This document shows positions 23,630 through 32,972 of a stretch of 64,000 nt of DNA, one piece after another. The first letter of the stretch is position 1; every line of letters starts with the position of its first letter. The notes under the pieces are model-generated. The model saw only the letters and a program-made list of their open reading frames with translations. It did no database searches and was not told the DNA's origin. Made by a program: the position numbers and the translations under genes. Origin of the DNA: Clostridia bacterium. Its GTDB lineage: Bacteria; Bacillota_A; Clostridia; Oscillospirales; CAG-272. The stretch covers positions 1 to 64,000 of the forward strand of contig JAGBRZ010000215.1 in assembly GCA_017632155.1 (NCBI GenBank), given 5' to 3'.

Positions 23630-25433
23630 AGAGAAGAATACGGATACCTGGGCAGAACTCGCCAAGAGCATTCAGCGGCTCAACGGTCAGTACGGCTCCC
23701 TTGGCATGGGGTCTATCTTTTCTGCGTGGACAGCCGCAGGCGGGATGAATCTGCTGAACAGTTGGCCTCAGATTCAGAACGCCCGCATCAAGGGCGTAAA
23801 CACCAAGGCTGCCGACTATACAAAAGACCAGATCGTTGAGATGGTGAACGACACCAGCTCCAACGAAAAGCCCCTCCGGGCTGTGTCAGCCGCCCTTGAC
23901 GATTCGGCGATGACCTACAGCGTCATCCTGAACACCATTCAAAACATTCCCACATATGACTGGTATGTTTACCCCTCTGAAACGCTGACTCCCGTCAGCT
24001 ATGAGCAGATGCGCCGTGACTACATCCTGACACAGAAGCTGTCGGAGAAGATAAACCCCAGCATGGAAGCCAGAAAAATCAACGGTCAGTGCGCAAAGTA
24101 CGGAAAGGTTTTCTACACCGCACGGTACGATGTGGACAAGAGCCACAACGCCGTGAAGTACGCTTTTCTGCAACAGCTTCCGACCGACTGGTGCATGATC
24201 GTAGGCAGGAACAACGGCCCCGGCACTTATACCGTGGCGTTCAACCTGATGTACTTCTGCACACCCGGTTCTGACCCAAGACAGTTTGGCGATTTGTTCC
24301 TGCCCTACCTTGACGCTTTTGGAGAAGTGCTTGAAGAGCGCCCGGTAAGGGACAAATTCCAGTACACATCAACCGGCAAAAGATACGGAATCAATGCGGA
24401 GAAGTTCCGTGCGAACGAAATCGCAAACACCATCGGCAATCCACGGTGGTATCAGGTAGGTACGGTAAACTACTACTGGGTCAACCTTCCGGCAGACCAG
24501 GTTATCGTGTTTGAACGCAACGACCGCACGGTGGATGTCGTTCCCGAAACGACCGGAATGATGGTGAGCATGGTTCAAGTCCCGGCTTACGAAGCCGCCC
24601 AGCTTGAAATCATCCTCAACCCTCTCACTTCAATTATGACCGGCGAACTGCCGACTTACGATAATGTGAATGTTCCCGGAGCAGACCCGGTGGCGATTTC
24701 CCCAGCCACGAGGGAACTGTTTGAAACCTTTTGGTATCAGATGCTGGCGAACAACAACACTTCCGGCATCGGTCTGTATCTCGCACCCGCAAAAAACCTG
24801 AAGCTCCAGACCATCACGGACACGGTGAGTTCCACTTCCATTGCGGAACACGCCTACAGCGATCAGGTGCAGAAAGCGGGACTGAGCGCCGTGATTCCCA
24901 CATCCGACGATCCCAAGGTCGGCGTAGCGGAACTGAGCGCCAAGATTCATGCGAACGCTGTCAAGCCTATCTACTGGCAGTTTGAGAAGATGATGAACCA
25001 CATCTTTGAAACGCTGAATCTGAAGACCGTGATGCGCTTCCATATGTTTGGCGATGTGTTCTCACACGCAAATGAAATGGAAAATGCGCGTAAGGACATG
25101 ACCCTCGGCCTGATGCCTGCCACGCTGAAGTACGACGCCATGATCGGGCATTCGATCCTTGATGACCTGGCAATCTCCGAGTTCGTCACCAAGTCCGGCA
25201 TCATGGACAGACGGCTTCCGCTGGTGTCCACCTACAGCGCACGGCAGCGTGACGGCACACTTCCTCCGCAGGCGGCGCAGGAACTCAATCCGGGCGGTCG
25301 GCCTGCCGAAGAAGGAAGCGAATCCGGGCAGAAGAACCGAGACTTCCTAAAGAACCCCGGCGGTTCGCTCGATCCGAGCGGTCACAGGGTAATCCCCAAA
25401 GACCGGGATGAAGACCACTGGGATGACTTTTAA
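23607..25433 (+). CDS. Portal protein
   Basis: 608 aa, placed between TerL and the protease/scaffold gene, the standard portal slot. Portal-like features include an N-terminal helical region, mid-protein NPLTSIMTGELPTYD, and the long helix AYSDQVQKAGLSA..AKIHANAVKPIYWQFEKMMN. A Pro/charged C-terminal tail follows. It forms the dodecameric DNA channel. The call rests on size, order and overall pattern. Confidence 0.75.
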   Translation: MAEAPMVEEKNTDTWAELAKSIQRLNGQYGSLGMGSIFSAWTAAGGMNLLNSWPQIQNARIKGVNTKAADYTKDQIVEMVNDTSSNEKPLRAVSAALDDSAMTYSVILNTIQNIPTYDWYVYPSETLTPVSYEQMRRDYILTQKLSEKINPSMEARKINGQCAKYGKVFYTARYDVDKSHNAVKYAFLQQLPTDWCMIVGRNNGPGTYTVAFNLMYFCTPGSDPRQFGDLFLPYLDAFGEVLEERPVRDKFQYTSTGKRYGINAEKFRANEIANTIGNPRWYQVGTVNYYWVNLPADQVIVFERNDRTVDVVPETTGMMVSMVQVPAYEAAQLEIILNPLTSIMTGELPTYDNVNVPGADPVAISPATRELFETFWYQMLANNNTSGIGLYLAPAKNLKLQTITDTVSSTSIAEHAYSDQVQKAGLSAVIPTSDDPKVGVAELSAKIHANAVKPIYWQFEKMMNHIFETLNLKTVMRFHMFGDVFSHANEMENARKDMTLGLMPATLKYDAMIGHSILDDLAISEFVTKSGIMDRRLPLVSTYSARQRDGTLPPQAAQELNPGGRPAEEGSESGQKNRDFLKNPGGSLDPSGHRVIPKDRDEDHWDDF

Positions 25434-25448
25434 GAAAGGGTGAGGCAG

Positions 25449-26912
25449 ATGGAAAAGAACAAAGCGTTCACCGGGCAGCTCCGGGTGATGGAAACTGCCA
25501 ACCCCAAGCTGTATGCGGTGGAGATCATGGCGCTGAACTCCGAAATCAATCGGAACAACTGGCGCTATGTGAACCTTGAACAGCACCTGAATGAGTTTTT
25601 GGACATTCCCATTCTGACCGCTTATGTCATGGGCGGCAACGTCATCGGGGACGGCCACAACTACAACATGAAGCGAGACCCCAAAACTGGGGAAGACTAC
25701 GCTTCGTTCACCGCGTCCGATGCCGAGCGCATCGTTGGGTGGATTCCCAAAGACCAGTCCAATGTTCGCCTTGAAGTGGTGGACGGCGTGGAGTGGGTCA
25801 TCGTCAAGGGAAATCTGTGGGCGTGGTATGCCAAAGAGCTTGTAGACCAAATTGCGCGACAGGGGCGCATGGAGGTTTCTATAGAGACACTTGTGACGGA
25901 CGAGCGCAAGGGAGAGAGCGGCGAAGACGTTGAGGAAAAATATCTTGTCCTCGGCATCACGATCCTCGGCAACGGCGTTGAGCCTGCCGTAGCTGGGGCG
26001 AACATCCGAACCCTCTCCGAACTTTCCGAACTGCGGAGCAATCAGGCGGAAAATATTCTGAAAGCCGCCAGCTACGCCAAGCCGGAAGAGAGTCCAGAGG
26101 AAGAAGAGCCTGACGAAGATCCCGACGATGTGGATGAGCCGGAGGACGATTCTTCCGAAACACTTCAAAACAATGAACAAAAAGGAGTGAAAAAGGTTAT
26201 GACCTATCTCAGCCGCAAAGAGCTTGCGGAGCTGGGCAAGAAGTTCCCGGAGTTCAAGGTTCTGGCCGCTGTGCAGGCCGAGGACGGCGCTATCCGGGTC
26301 TGCCTGATGGCGAAGGACGCCAGCACTTCCGTTTACAAAATGGACAGCATGGACGACACCATCGTGCCTGAGAAGTTCCGCAGAGCCATTGCGAAGGTCA
26401 ACTTCGTTCTGGGTGAGGACTGCGACAACGCAGAGATCGACGCCTGCGAGATGACCGAGGAAATGGCTTCCGAGGTTGCCGAGGCTTGCGACAATGCGAA
26501 GAAGCTGGAAGCCCAGCTCAACGCCGCCAACGAGCGCATCAAGGCGATGGAAACCGCCGAGCGTACCCGCCGTGTGCAGGCCGCGAAGGACAAGGCCAAG
26601 GCTGTTCTCAATGGTCTGAACGCCAACCGCAAGGCCAAGGAGAGGTTTGAGGACTCCATCCTCAACACCATCAACGCCGACATTGATGCCGGTAAGTACA
26701 CCGAGAAGGTGAACTCCGACGGTCTGTGGATCGGTGATGCCGAGGTCGAACGCGATGTTTCCTTCCTGTGCATGAACGCCCAGAAGGAGATGGATCGCAA
26801 GGCCAAGGAAGCCAGCGAGTCCGTTTTCGCCGACACCCGGTTCCTGAACAACCACAACGACGATGCTCCTGACGGCATCGACAGCCTCCTGTCCGAACTG
26901 GACAAAATCTAA
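25449..26912 (+). CDS. Capsid maturation protease-scaffold fusion
   Basis: 488 aa from ATG 25449 (nine bases after AAAGG). N-terminal protease-like part (YAVEIMALNSEINRNNW, LNEFLDIPILTAYV, GRMEVSIETLV with a Ser/His-type prohead-protease look, to about residue 200). A very acidic hinge (EEEEPDEDPDDVDEPEDD) follows, then a coiled-coil scaffold (KKLEAQLNAANERIKAMETAERT). Needed for prohead assembly and maturation. An internal ribosome site lies at the hinge. Confidence 0.75.
   Translation: MEKNKAFTGQLRVMETANPKLYAVEIMALNSEINRNNWRYVNLEQHLNEFLDIPILTAYVMGGNVIGDGHNYNMKRDPKTGEDYASFTASDAERIVGWIPKDQSNVRLEVVDGVEWVIVKGNLWAWYAKELVDQIARQGRMEVSIETLVTDERKGESGEDVEEKYLVLGITILGNGVEPAVAGANIRTLSELSELRSNQAENILKAASYAKPEESPEEEEPDEDPDDVDEPEDDSSETLQNNEQKGVKKVMTYLSRKELAELGKKFPEFKVLAAVQAEDGAIRVCLMAKDASTSVYKMDSMDDTIVPEKFRRAIAKVNFVLGEDCDNAEIDACEMTEEMASEVAEACDNAKKLEAQLNAANERIKAMETAERTRRVQAAKDKAKAVLNGLNANRKAKERFEDSILNTINADIDAGKYTEKVNSDGLWIGDAEVERDVSFLCMNAQKEMDRKAKEASESVFADTRFLNNHNDDAPDGIDSLLSELDKI
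26199..26912 (+). CDS. Putative internal scaffold protein from an in-frame start
   Basis: AAGGAG at 26182-26187, then 11 nt, then ATG 26199. The identical AAGGAG-TGAAAAA spacing precedes the tail-tube gene ATG at 36554. A separate 237-aa scaffold (MTYLSRKELAELGKKFPEF...) would arise, as in lambda C/Nu3. Nested translation is inference. Confidence 0.5.
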   Translation: MTYLSRKELAELGKKFPEFKVLAAVQAEDGAIRVCLMAKDASTSVYKMDSMDDTIVPEKFRRAIAKVNFVLGEDCDNAEIDACEMTEEMASEVAEACDNAKKLEAQLNAANERIKAMETAERTRRVQAAKDKAKAVLNGLNANRKAKERFEDSILNTINADIDAGKYTEKVNSDGLWIGDAEVERDVSFLCMNAQKEMDRKAKEASESVFADTRFLNNHNDDAPDGIDSLLSELDKI

Positions 26913-26931
26913 CAAGGAGAGTGAGTAACTA

Positions 26932-27513
26932 ATGGCCTTTACCGCTAACACCGCTTTTGAAGCGCGTATCGTCAACGACCGTTTTGACGATCTGGCGAAT
27001 GTCGCCGGTAAGTTCTTCGTCTCCACGACCCCCACTGACTGCGATGCCGGTCAGCTCTGCATCCGCGACAGCCTGCTGGACTGCGAGGGTTTTGCGAACG
27101 TAAAGAACGAGAACACCTGGAAATTCGTGACCGCCACGAACTCCACCACCGCCAACACCCCCATCTACGCCTGCGATCCCCACGACTGGCCCCTGATCGG
27201 CGATGGCCGCAACCTGTGGGCTGTGGGCAGCGAGACTCTGGGTCTTGGCATTCCCGCTGGACGCTACGGCTCCTTCCGCCGTTTCCATTTTGACGGCGAG
27301 TCCGTCTATCGCTTCGGCGTTGGCAACCTTGCCTCCGCTCTGAGCACCAATACATTTCTGACCATCAGCGCCGCTGGCAAGCTGACCCCCGCCGCCTCCG
27401 CTCCCGTGACTGCGGGTCTGCCCTACTTCAAGGTCATGGGCACTGGCAACTTTACTGAGGGCACTTCCGCCAGCTTCGGCTATGTTGACGCTATGGCCTG
27501 CGTCGCTGAATGA
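26932..27513 (+). CDS. Head decoration/stabilisation-like protein
   Basis: 193 aa, Gly/Ala/Thr-rich with many beta-favouring stretches, just before the major capsid gene and with the same strongly biased codon use (highly expressed). Probably a capsid decoration or fibre protein; no specific family recognised. Confidence 0.6.
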   Translation: MAFTANTAFEARIVNDRFDDLANVAGKFFVSTTPTDCDAGQLCIRDSLLDCEGFANVKNENTWKFVTATNSTTANTPIYACDPHDWPLIGDGRNLWAVGSETLGLGIPAGRYGSFRRFHFDGESVYRFGVGNLASALSTNTFLTISAAGKLTPAASAPVTAGLPYFKVMGTGNFTEGTSASFGYVDAMACVAE

Positions 27514-27529
27514 GGGGAGGTAGCAAGTA

Positions 27530-28762
27530 ATGAAGCTGAATATGAACAGCATCAATCCCGGCGTGTTTAAGGTTTCTGCCGCCGAGACCCAGGGGGACAA
27601 CGCCCGCGCCGCTCTTATCGGAGCCGGTCGTATGCTGGCTTACGAGTACGCCCGCAAAGGCACTCTGGCTATGCGGGCTGCCCTCGGCAACAAGGACAAC
27701 GAGATCGCTTCCGTTCTGTCCGCCGAGAAGTACAAAGAAACCAACGACAAGTTCCAGGCCGCCCATCTGCTGTACGCCGCGAAGCAGGCTGACAAGCTGC
27801 TCGGCAAGAAAGGCCCTGAGTCCTTTGAGGAGTTCAAGCGTAACGGTAACCAGTATTACCGCAACGATATGTTCCTCCGCGTCCTGGCCGGTATCTACAC
27901 CGACATCATCAACCCCATCCTGCCCCGCGTGTTCTCCGAGGCTGTCAGCATCTTCGCTGATGTCTACGAGGTCGGCTTCGGCGAGACCCGCCAGATCACC
28001 ATCGGAAGCAACGACATCGTGATCTTCCAGGATGACGCCCACGGCGCTTACCGCAGCAAGCCCCGCAACACCTTCTACAGCCGTGACTACACTCTGAATC
28101 CCCAGCCCAAGACCGCTCTTGTGGCTATGAAGTGGATTCAGCTCGTCGGCACAAACGTGGACTTCGGCCAGTTCTTCGCCAACATCGCCGCCGGTATGTA
28201 CGCCAAGACGATGGGTATGTGGAACGCCGCCATGACCGCCGCCATCTCCGACACCTCCCTGGTTCCCCCCAACCTGAGTGTCACCTTTGACACCCAGAAC
28301 TGGGTCAAACTGGCGAACCGTCTGGCTGCTGTCAACAACACCTCCATCAGCAACATCATGGCTATCGGCTCCTACCCCGCTCTGGCCCAGGTGCTGCCCC
28401 AGGATGTGACCGGCTCCACCAACGTGAACATGGACGCCGCCATCGCCACTCTGCTGGGTGCGGATTATGTCCGCGCTGGCTACCTCGGCGAGTACATGGC
28501 TATCCGTCTGATGCCGCTCCAGGATGTCGTCATCCCCGGCACTCAGAACACCACCGTGGATACCATGCTGTCCGACAGCCTGATCTACATGATGGCCGGT
28601 AATGGCCGCAAGCCTTTGGCTATCGGCATGAACGGCTCCGATCCTCTGGAGCTGACCATCGACCCCTACGCCGCTGGCGATATGTCCATCGGTCTGTCCC
28701 TGACCTACAACATCGATCAGGTCGCGATCTTCTCCGACCACATCGGCGTCGTGTCCATCTGA
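27530..28762 (+). CDS. Major capsid protein
   Basis: 410 aa. Position after protease-scaffold, strong codon bias and a HK97-like profile: helical N-terminal arm (ALIGAGRMLAY), E-loop region, DIINPILPRVFSEAVSIFADVYEVGFGE and a C-terminal beta part. It contains no signal or membrane segment. Forms the icosahedral shell. Confidence 0.8.
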   Translation: MKLNMNSINPGVFKVSAAETQGDNARAALIGAGRMLAYEYARKGTLAMRAALGNKDNEIASVLSAEKYKETNDKFQAAHLLYAAKQADKLLGKKGPESFEEFKRNGNQYYRNDMFLRVLAGIYTDIINPILPRVFSEAVSIFADVYEVGFGETRQITIGSNDIVIFQDDAHGAYRSKPRNTFYSRDYTLNPQPKTALVAMKWIQLVGTNVDFGQFFANIAAGMYAKTMGMWNAAMTAAISDTSLVPPNLSVTFDTQNWVKLANRLAAVNNTSISNIMAIGSYPALAQVLPQDVTGSTNVNMDAAIATLLGADYVRAGYLGEYMAIRLMPLQDVVIPGTQNTTVDTMLSDSLIYMMAGNGRKPLAIGMNGSDPLELTIDPYAAGDMSIGLSLTYNIDQVAIFSDHIGVVSI

Positions 28763-28804
28763 TCCCAAACAACGAGGGGCGGAAACCCCGTCCCTCGTTT
28801 CCAT

Positions 28805-28878
28805 GCTGTCATCGCATAACGGCAATGCTCCTGCCTTGTAAGCAGGAAACGTGGGTTCGACTCCTACTGACAGCTCCA
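28805..28878 (+). tRNA. tRNA-Thr(TGT)
   Basis: Acceptor GCTGTCA/TGACAGC, D stem GCAT/ATGC, anticodon stem CCTGC/GCAGG with loop CTTGTAA, T arm GTGGG-TTCGACT-CCTAC, discriminator T and encoded CCA. Canonical, and unusually placed within the late structural operon. Confidence 0.9.
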
Positions 28879-28916
28879 TTTAATCAGATAAAAACGCCAT
28901 GAAGGAGGATTTATAG

Positions 28917-29741
28917 ATGGCGAACTACGCGACAATGAAGAAAGACGAGCTTATTGCTCTGGCACAGGAAAAGGGCGTGGAGGCGGATGCTTCCATGACC
29001 AAGGCGCAGATCATTGCGGCAATCGAAAATGCGGGAAATGTGACGGCAGAGCCGGAAACTGCCGTGGAAAACGTGACGGCGGAGCCGGAAACTCCCCCCG
29101 AAAATGTGGAAGAGCCTGCGGAAGACCCGGCGCTGGAACTGCTGAAAGCCCAGAATGAACTGCTCCGGCAGCAGATGGAAGAACTTCAGAAACAGCTTCT
29201 TGCCCTTCAGCGACCCCAGGTGATTCAGGTGTCAGCCGACACCGAGCGCGTTTACTTTCTGTGGCAGGCAGAGGTTGCGGACTACAACCTCGTGACCTTC
29301 GGCCCCGGCGGAATGTACGGCAGCATCACCGGCAAGACGGGAACATTCAGCGTTCCCAAAAACGAACTGAGCCGCATCCTCGACAACCGCACTCGCGGCT
29401 TCATCCAGAAGCGGTGGCTGATCGTGCTGGACGGTCTGAACGATGAGGAGCGCGAGGCAATGGGCGTCGCCTACGCAGACGGAGAGATCATGGACAGAAA
29501 AGTGTTCTCCCGCATGGTGGACTTGAGCAAGGACGAGATCTGCGAGGTCTACGAGAAGCTGTGCGAGAGCCACAAGGAAATGGTCGGCAGACGCTTTTAC
29601 GAGGCGTGGCAGAACATGAACCCCGCTGTGACCCGCGAAAAGGTCATTGCCCTGCGGAACATCACCCGCGATAAGGGGCTTGAAATCAAGGCGTTCCAGA
29701 CCATCCTTCAGGAAATGAACGCTTCTGAGGAGGAAGAGTAA
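28917..29741 (+). CDS. Virion-module protein with HeH/SAP-like N-domain
   Basis: 274 aa. N-terminus KKDELIALAQEKGVEADASMTKAQIIAAI is a SAP/HeH-type helix-extended-helix. An acidic Pro/Glu spacer and a coiled coil (LKAQNELLRQQMEELQKQLL) follow, then a globular C-domain starting at VSADTERVYFLW. Located after capsid and tRNA-Thr; likely head-associated, precise role unknown. Confidence 0.65.
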   Translation: MANYATMKKDELIALAQEKGVEADASMTKAQIIAAIENAGNVTAEPETAVENVTAEPETPPENVEEPAEDPALELLKAQNELLRQQMEELQKQLLALQRPQVIQVSADTERVYFLWQAEVADYNLVTFGPGGMYGSITGKTGTFSVPKNELSRILDNRTRGFIQKRWLIVLDGLNDEEREAMGVAYADGEIMDRKVFSRMVDLSKDEICEVYEKLCESHKEMVGRRFYEAWQNMNPAVTREKVIALRNITRDKGLEIKAFQTILQEMNASEEEE

Positions 29742-29917
29742 TGGTAAGCACCGACAGAATGATTATGCACTACCGTGGGCTGTCCAGCGATACAAAGCCC
29801 GACGCGCCGCCCAACGGCAGTGACTTTCTGGAAATCGACACCGGCAAGGTGTGGTACTTCGACGTTGACAGTGGCGACTGGATCGACCCCACCGCCACAG
29901 ACGATGCCGATAGCTGA
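29741..29917 (+). CDS. Small phage protein, 58 aa
   Basis: ATG overlaps the preceding TAA. Sequence HYRGLSSDTKPDAPPNGSDFLEID..KVWYFDVDSGDW is a short structural-type module found repeatedly in phage virion operons. Function unknown. Confidence 0.6.
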   Translation: MVSTDRMIMHYRGLSSDTKPDAPPNGSDFLEIDTGKVWYFDVDSGDWIDPTATDDADS

Positions 29918-29932
29918 AAAGGAGAATAAAAA

Positions 29933-30349
29933 ATGAGAGAAGTTTTCATCGAAGTGGCCGTTCAGGTCATCGGCGCTATCCTCATGGGTATCGTCGGCAT
30001 CGTGTTTGCCTACATCGGCAAGTGGATGGGGCAGACCAAGAAGCTGGAAACCGTATCCGCCGCCATGGAACAGCTTGAAGCTGTCGTGAAGAACGTGGTA
30101 GGCGAACTCCAGCAGACAATGGTGGAGAGCCTGAAAGACGCATCCGTAGACGGCAAACTGTCGCAGGAAGATATTTATGATCTCGGCAAACTCCTGGTGG
30201 CAAAGGCCAATGAACAACTCAGCAACCCCGCATCCGAAACTCTGAAAGCCGCAGGCATTGATATAGAAGCAATGATTCACAGCATTGCCGAGGCTTACAT
30301 CGAGCGGATCAAGCGGATGAACAACATTATCACAATCGACGGCGAATAA
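29933..30349 (+). CDS. Holin-like membrane protein, 138 aa
   Basis: N-terminal transmembrane helix (VAVQVIGAILMGIVGIVFAYIG) and a long helical cytoplasmic part. Resembles phage LL-H type holins in layout. It would set lysis timing with the XhlA-like partner that follows. Confidence 0.6.
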   Translation: MREVFIEVAVQVIGAILMGIVGIVFAYIGKWMGQTKKLETVSAAMEQLEAVVKNVVGELQQTMVESLKDASVDGKLSQEDIYDLGKLLVAKANEQLSNPASETLKAAGIDIEAMIHSIAEAYIERIKRMNNIITIDGE

Positions 30350-30382
30350 GCCGACACGAAACATAGATGGGGGACGCAGACA

Positions 30383-30685
30383 ATGGCACTGTCACTGGAA
30401 GAGCAGGCGATTACTTTGAAAGAAGTCGAAGAGCGGAGCAAAGGCAACGCCAGACGCATTGAGAGCCTGGAAAAGAAGGTTGACGATCTCAGCGATGTTG
30501 TCGGCGTCCTCCAGGCTATGAAGAAGGACTTGGAGTATCTTACCAAGTCCGTGAACGAAACGAGCGCAGACGTAAAGGAACTCAAGGAGAAACCGGCGAA
30601 GCGGTGGGAAGACCTCGTTGGGAAAATCATATGGGGCGTTGTCGGCGCTGTGCTGACTTTCTTTCTTGCGAGGGGCGGACTTTAA
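30383..30685 (+). CDS. XhlA-like hemolysin/lysis protein
   Basis: 100 aa: a coiled coil (VEERSKGNARRIESLEKKVDDL) then a single C-terminal membrane helix (IIWGVVGAVLTFFLARGGL). This is the XhlA pattern, an amphipathic lysis accessory protein that pairs with a holin. Confidence 0.7.
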   Translation: MALSLEEQAITLKEVEERSKGNARRIESLEKKVDDLSDVVGVLQAMKKDLEYLTKSVNETSADVKELKEKPAKRWEDLVGKIIWGVVGAVLTFFLARGGL

Positions 30686-30692
30686 TCTATAC

Positions 30693-30766
30693 ACGGTCGT
30701 GGTGTAACGGCAGCACACAAGGCTTTGAACCTTGGGGCGGTGGCTCGACACCACCCGACTGTGCCA
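30693..30766 (+). tRNA. tRNA-Gln(TTG)
   Basis: Acceptor ACGGTCG/CGACTGT, D stem GTGT/GCAC with wobble, anticodon stem CAAGG/CCTTG with loop CTTTGAA, T arm GGTGG-CTCGACA-CCACC (C instead of T54), discriminator G and encoded CCA. Second tRNA inside the late operon. Confidence 0.85.
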
Positions 30767-30782
30767 ATAAAGGGGCATGAAT

Positions 30783-31547
30783 ATGGCTACCAAAAGAGTA
30801 TTACTGGCGGCATACGTCGAGGGAGATGTTCCCGTACAGCCCGTCGGCGAAGGAACGCTGATGGAGCGGATCGAGTGCGCCGCCATGACTTATATCAAAA
30901 ACGATATGTCCCTTGACTGGGATATGAAAAACCGTCTGCCGGTTTTCTATCGGAGAATGTGGAACTATATGCAGGCGGCGATTCCGCTTTTTAATAAGCC
31001 GCCCACGATGCTGCTCCGGCTTCGGGATTATACGGAGCCTCAGTTCTCCGACGTGCTGTTTACCGTTACCGATGAGCCTGTCAGCGGCGTTGTCGAGGTA
31101 AACACCGGCATAACTGATATGGACATCTGCTCCGCCGGAGTGCTGACGGAAGACGAGTTTGGTGATCCGACCTATGTTCCCCTCTCCGTGGAAAGCTATG
31201 ACCAGGAAACCGGGGTGGTGGTCATCGGAGGCCCCATTTCCGCAGGCGATGAAATCGACATCGACTTCTACAAGTCCGGCTCTTTCGCAGCGGAACTGAA
31301 CCCCACGGAAATAGACATCCTTGCGTTCTGCATCTACGACGTGTGGGAACACCGGTTCGATAACAACGCTCTTGAAAGGGCTTCCAAGATCCGGGACGCC
31401 AACTTCACCACCATCTCCGAAGCCAGCCAGACGGCGGCGGGAACAGCCCGCCAGTCAGCGGTGGACAGTCAGCTTTTCGATAAGCTGAGAATGTACGAGA
31501 TGAACTGTGCCTACCTGAAAACAGTGTCGAAAACCCCCTTGTTCTGA
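30783..31547 (+). CDS. Head-tail connector-type protein
   Basis: ATG 30783 is preferred over 30777 because of AAAGGGG spacing. 254 aa with acidic N-terminus and beta-rich middle (VVEVNTGITDMDICSAGV, VVVIGGPISAGDEIDIDFYKSG) and a helical end (FDNNALERASKIRDANFTT). Position and pattern suit a neck or adaptor protein; not firmly assigned. Confidence 0.55.
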   Translation: MATKRVLLAAYVEGDVPVQPVGEGTLMERIECAAMTYIKNDMSLDWDMKNRLPVFYRRMWNYMQAAIPLFNKPPTMLLRLRDYTEPQFSDVLFTVTDEPVSGVVEVNTGITDMDICSAGVLTEDEFGDPTYVPLSVESYDQETGVVVIGGPISAGDEIDIDFYKSGSFAAELNPTEIDILAFCIYDVWEHRFDNNALERASKIRDANFTTISEASQTAAGTARQSAVDSQLFDKLRMYEMNCAYLKTVSKTPLF

Positions 31548-31567
31548 CATCAAAGGAGTGAGAGTAC

Positions 31568-32884
31568 ATGGCGAATATCACACAGTTTGCGCAGACCGCC
31601 GGAACTCTCTGCGGGAACGGATGGGCGGCGGAGAGTAACCGGGCGTATAAGGACGGTTCTCTTCAGACACAGTATTTTCAGAACGAAACGGTGGCGTATG
31701 TGGCGCAGATGGGGCATATCGCCTCCAATGTGTACTCCGCAGACTGCCAGGGGCTGAACCCCGATGATTTCTTTGAGTGGCGGAGAGTGAAACTGCGCTC
31801 CATCCGTGCGGCGCAGGCGCAGACCGGCTCCACCATGCCGGGAGACTGGCAGAGAATCTACCTCATCAACCCCGCCAACTATACCTATCTGCCCCAAGGC
31901 GCACTGCTGAAATACGCGGACAACACATGGATCGTGTTCAAGGACAAGAACATCGCCGCTGTGCATGGAAGCGCCATCGTCAGGCGGTGCAACGCCGTGG
32001 TGAATGTCCTTGACTGGTACGGGAACATCGTCCCGGTTCCCATCTCCTACGCCAAGATGGAAACGCTGGGCAACGCCCCGCATACCACAGAAAACACAAT
32101 CACTTCCAAGAACTATATCGCCGTCATATGCCAGCTCAATGAGTACACCAGACACTTCACAGAGAATACCCGTGTGCTTTTGGCGGATACGGCTTATGCC
32201 ATGCGAGGCATAGACGATTTCACCCGCGAATTTACGGACGATCCTGACAGCGTTCATCTGCTGACCTTCACGATTGAGCGTGTGGAAGTACAGCCGCAGG
32301 ACAACGTGGAGCTGGGAGTCGCCGACTACGGCGGATTCTCATGGGAGATTTCCGTGAACTGGAACAACTCCATGCGGCCCGGAATGACGCAGAAAATTTC
32401 CGCATCCAGCCAAAGGAACAATGTGGCGGTTTCGTCCACGGAAGAGCGCCCGATCAGCTATTACTACGAATCTTCGGACGAATCTGTGCTGACGGTGGAC
32501 GAAAACGGCCTGGTTACGGCTGTCGGCGAGGGCGAAGCGGACATCATCATTACCCTCGCCCAGAACGAGAACATCTCCACATCCGTGCATATCGAAGTGC
32601 CTGCCGCTGAGAACGCTTATGTGGCGTTTACCAGCACAATTCCGCAGACAATGCACGAATTTGACGCCATAAACGTGTCTGCCGCCTACTTTGAAAACGG
32701 CGAAGCAACGGATACGCCGGTCACGATCACATTCTCCGGCCCGGAAGACGGCGCATACTCCGCCAATCCGGGGAGCGGGAACACCTACGGGCTTATCAGC
32801 TACCATGCTTCCCCCATCCCGCTTGTCATCACGGCAAGCTACGGCGCACACAGCGCAACCGCCACTGTATTTCTCATAACCTGA
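31568..32884 (+). CDS. Structural protein with C-terminal Ig-like (BIG_2) domain
   Basis: 438 aa. The N-terminal two thirds are unrecognised virion-like sequence. The C-terminus has YYYESSDESVLTVDENGLVT and GEGEADIIITLAQNENIS, the BIG_2 fold, followed by another Ig-like repeat. Such domains decorate phage particles and may help surface binding. Confidence 0.65.
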   Translation: MANITQFAQTAGTLCGNGWAAESNRAYKDGSLQTQYFQNETVAYVAQMGHIASNVYSADCQGLNPDDFFEWRRVKLRSIRAAQAQTGSTMPGDWQRIYLINPANYTYLPQGALLKYADNTWIVFKDKNIAAVHGSAIVRRCNAVVNVLDWYGNIVPVPISYAKMETLGNAPHTTENTITSKNYIAVICQLNEYTRHFTENTRVLLADTAYAMRGIDDFTREFTDDPDSVHLLTFTIERVEVQPQDNVELGVADYGGFSWEISVNWNNSMRPGMTQKISASSQRNNVAVSSTEERPISYYYESSDESVLTVDENGLVTAVGEGEADIIITLAQNENISTSVHIEVPAAENAYVAFTSTIPQTMHEFDAINVSAAYFENGEATDTPVTITFSGPEDGAYSANPGSGNTYGLISYHASPIPLVITASYGAHSATATVFLIT

Positions 32885-32972
32885 CTTTAAACATGGTCTT
32901 GTGGGTGTAGATGCGACGTTAAAGTGGCTGGGGTGGGAGCCTGTTGCATAGAAAATAGGAGAATTTCTGCCT

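Noticed and set aside
25347..28879. Long minus-strand open frames opposite the protease-scaffold and capsid genes
   Set aside because: Antisense shadows caused by strong codon bias of highly expressed genes; no ribosome sites.
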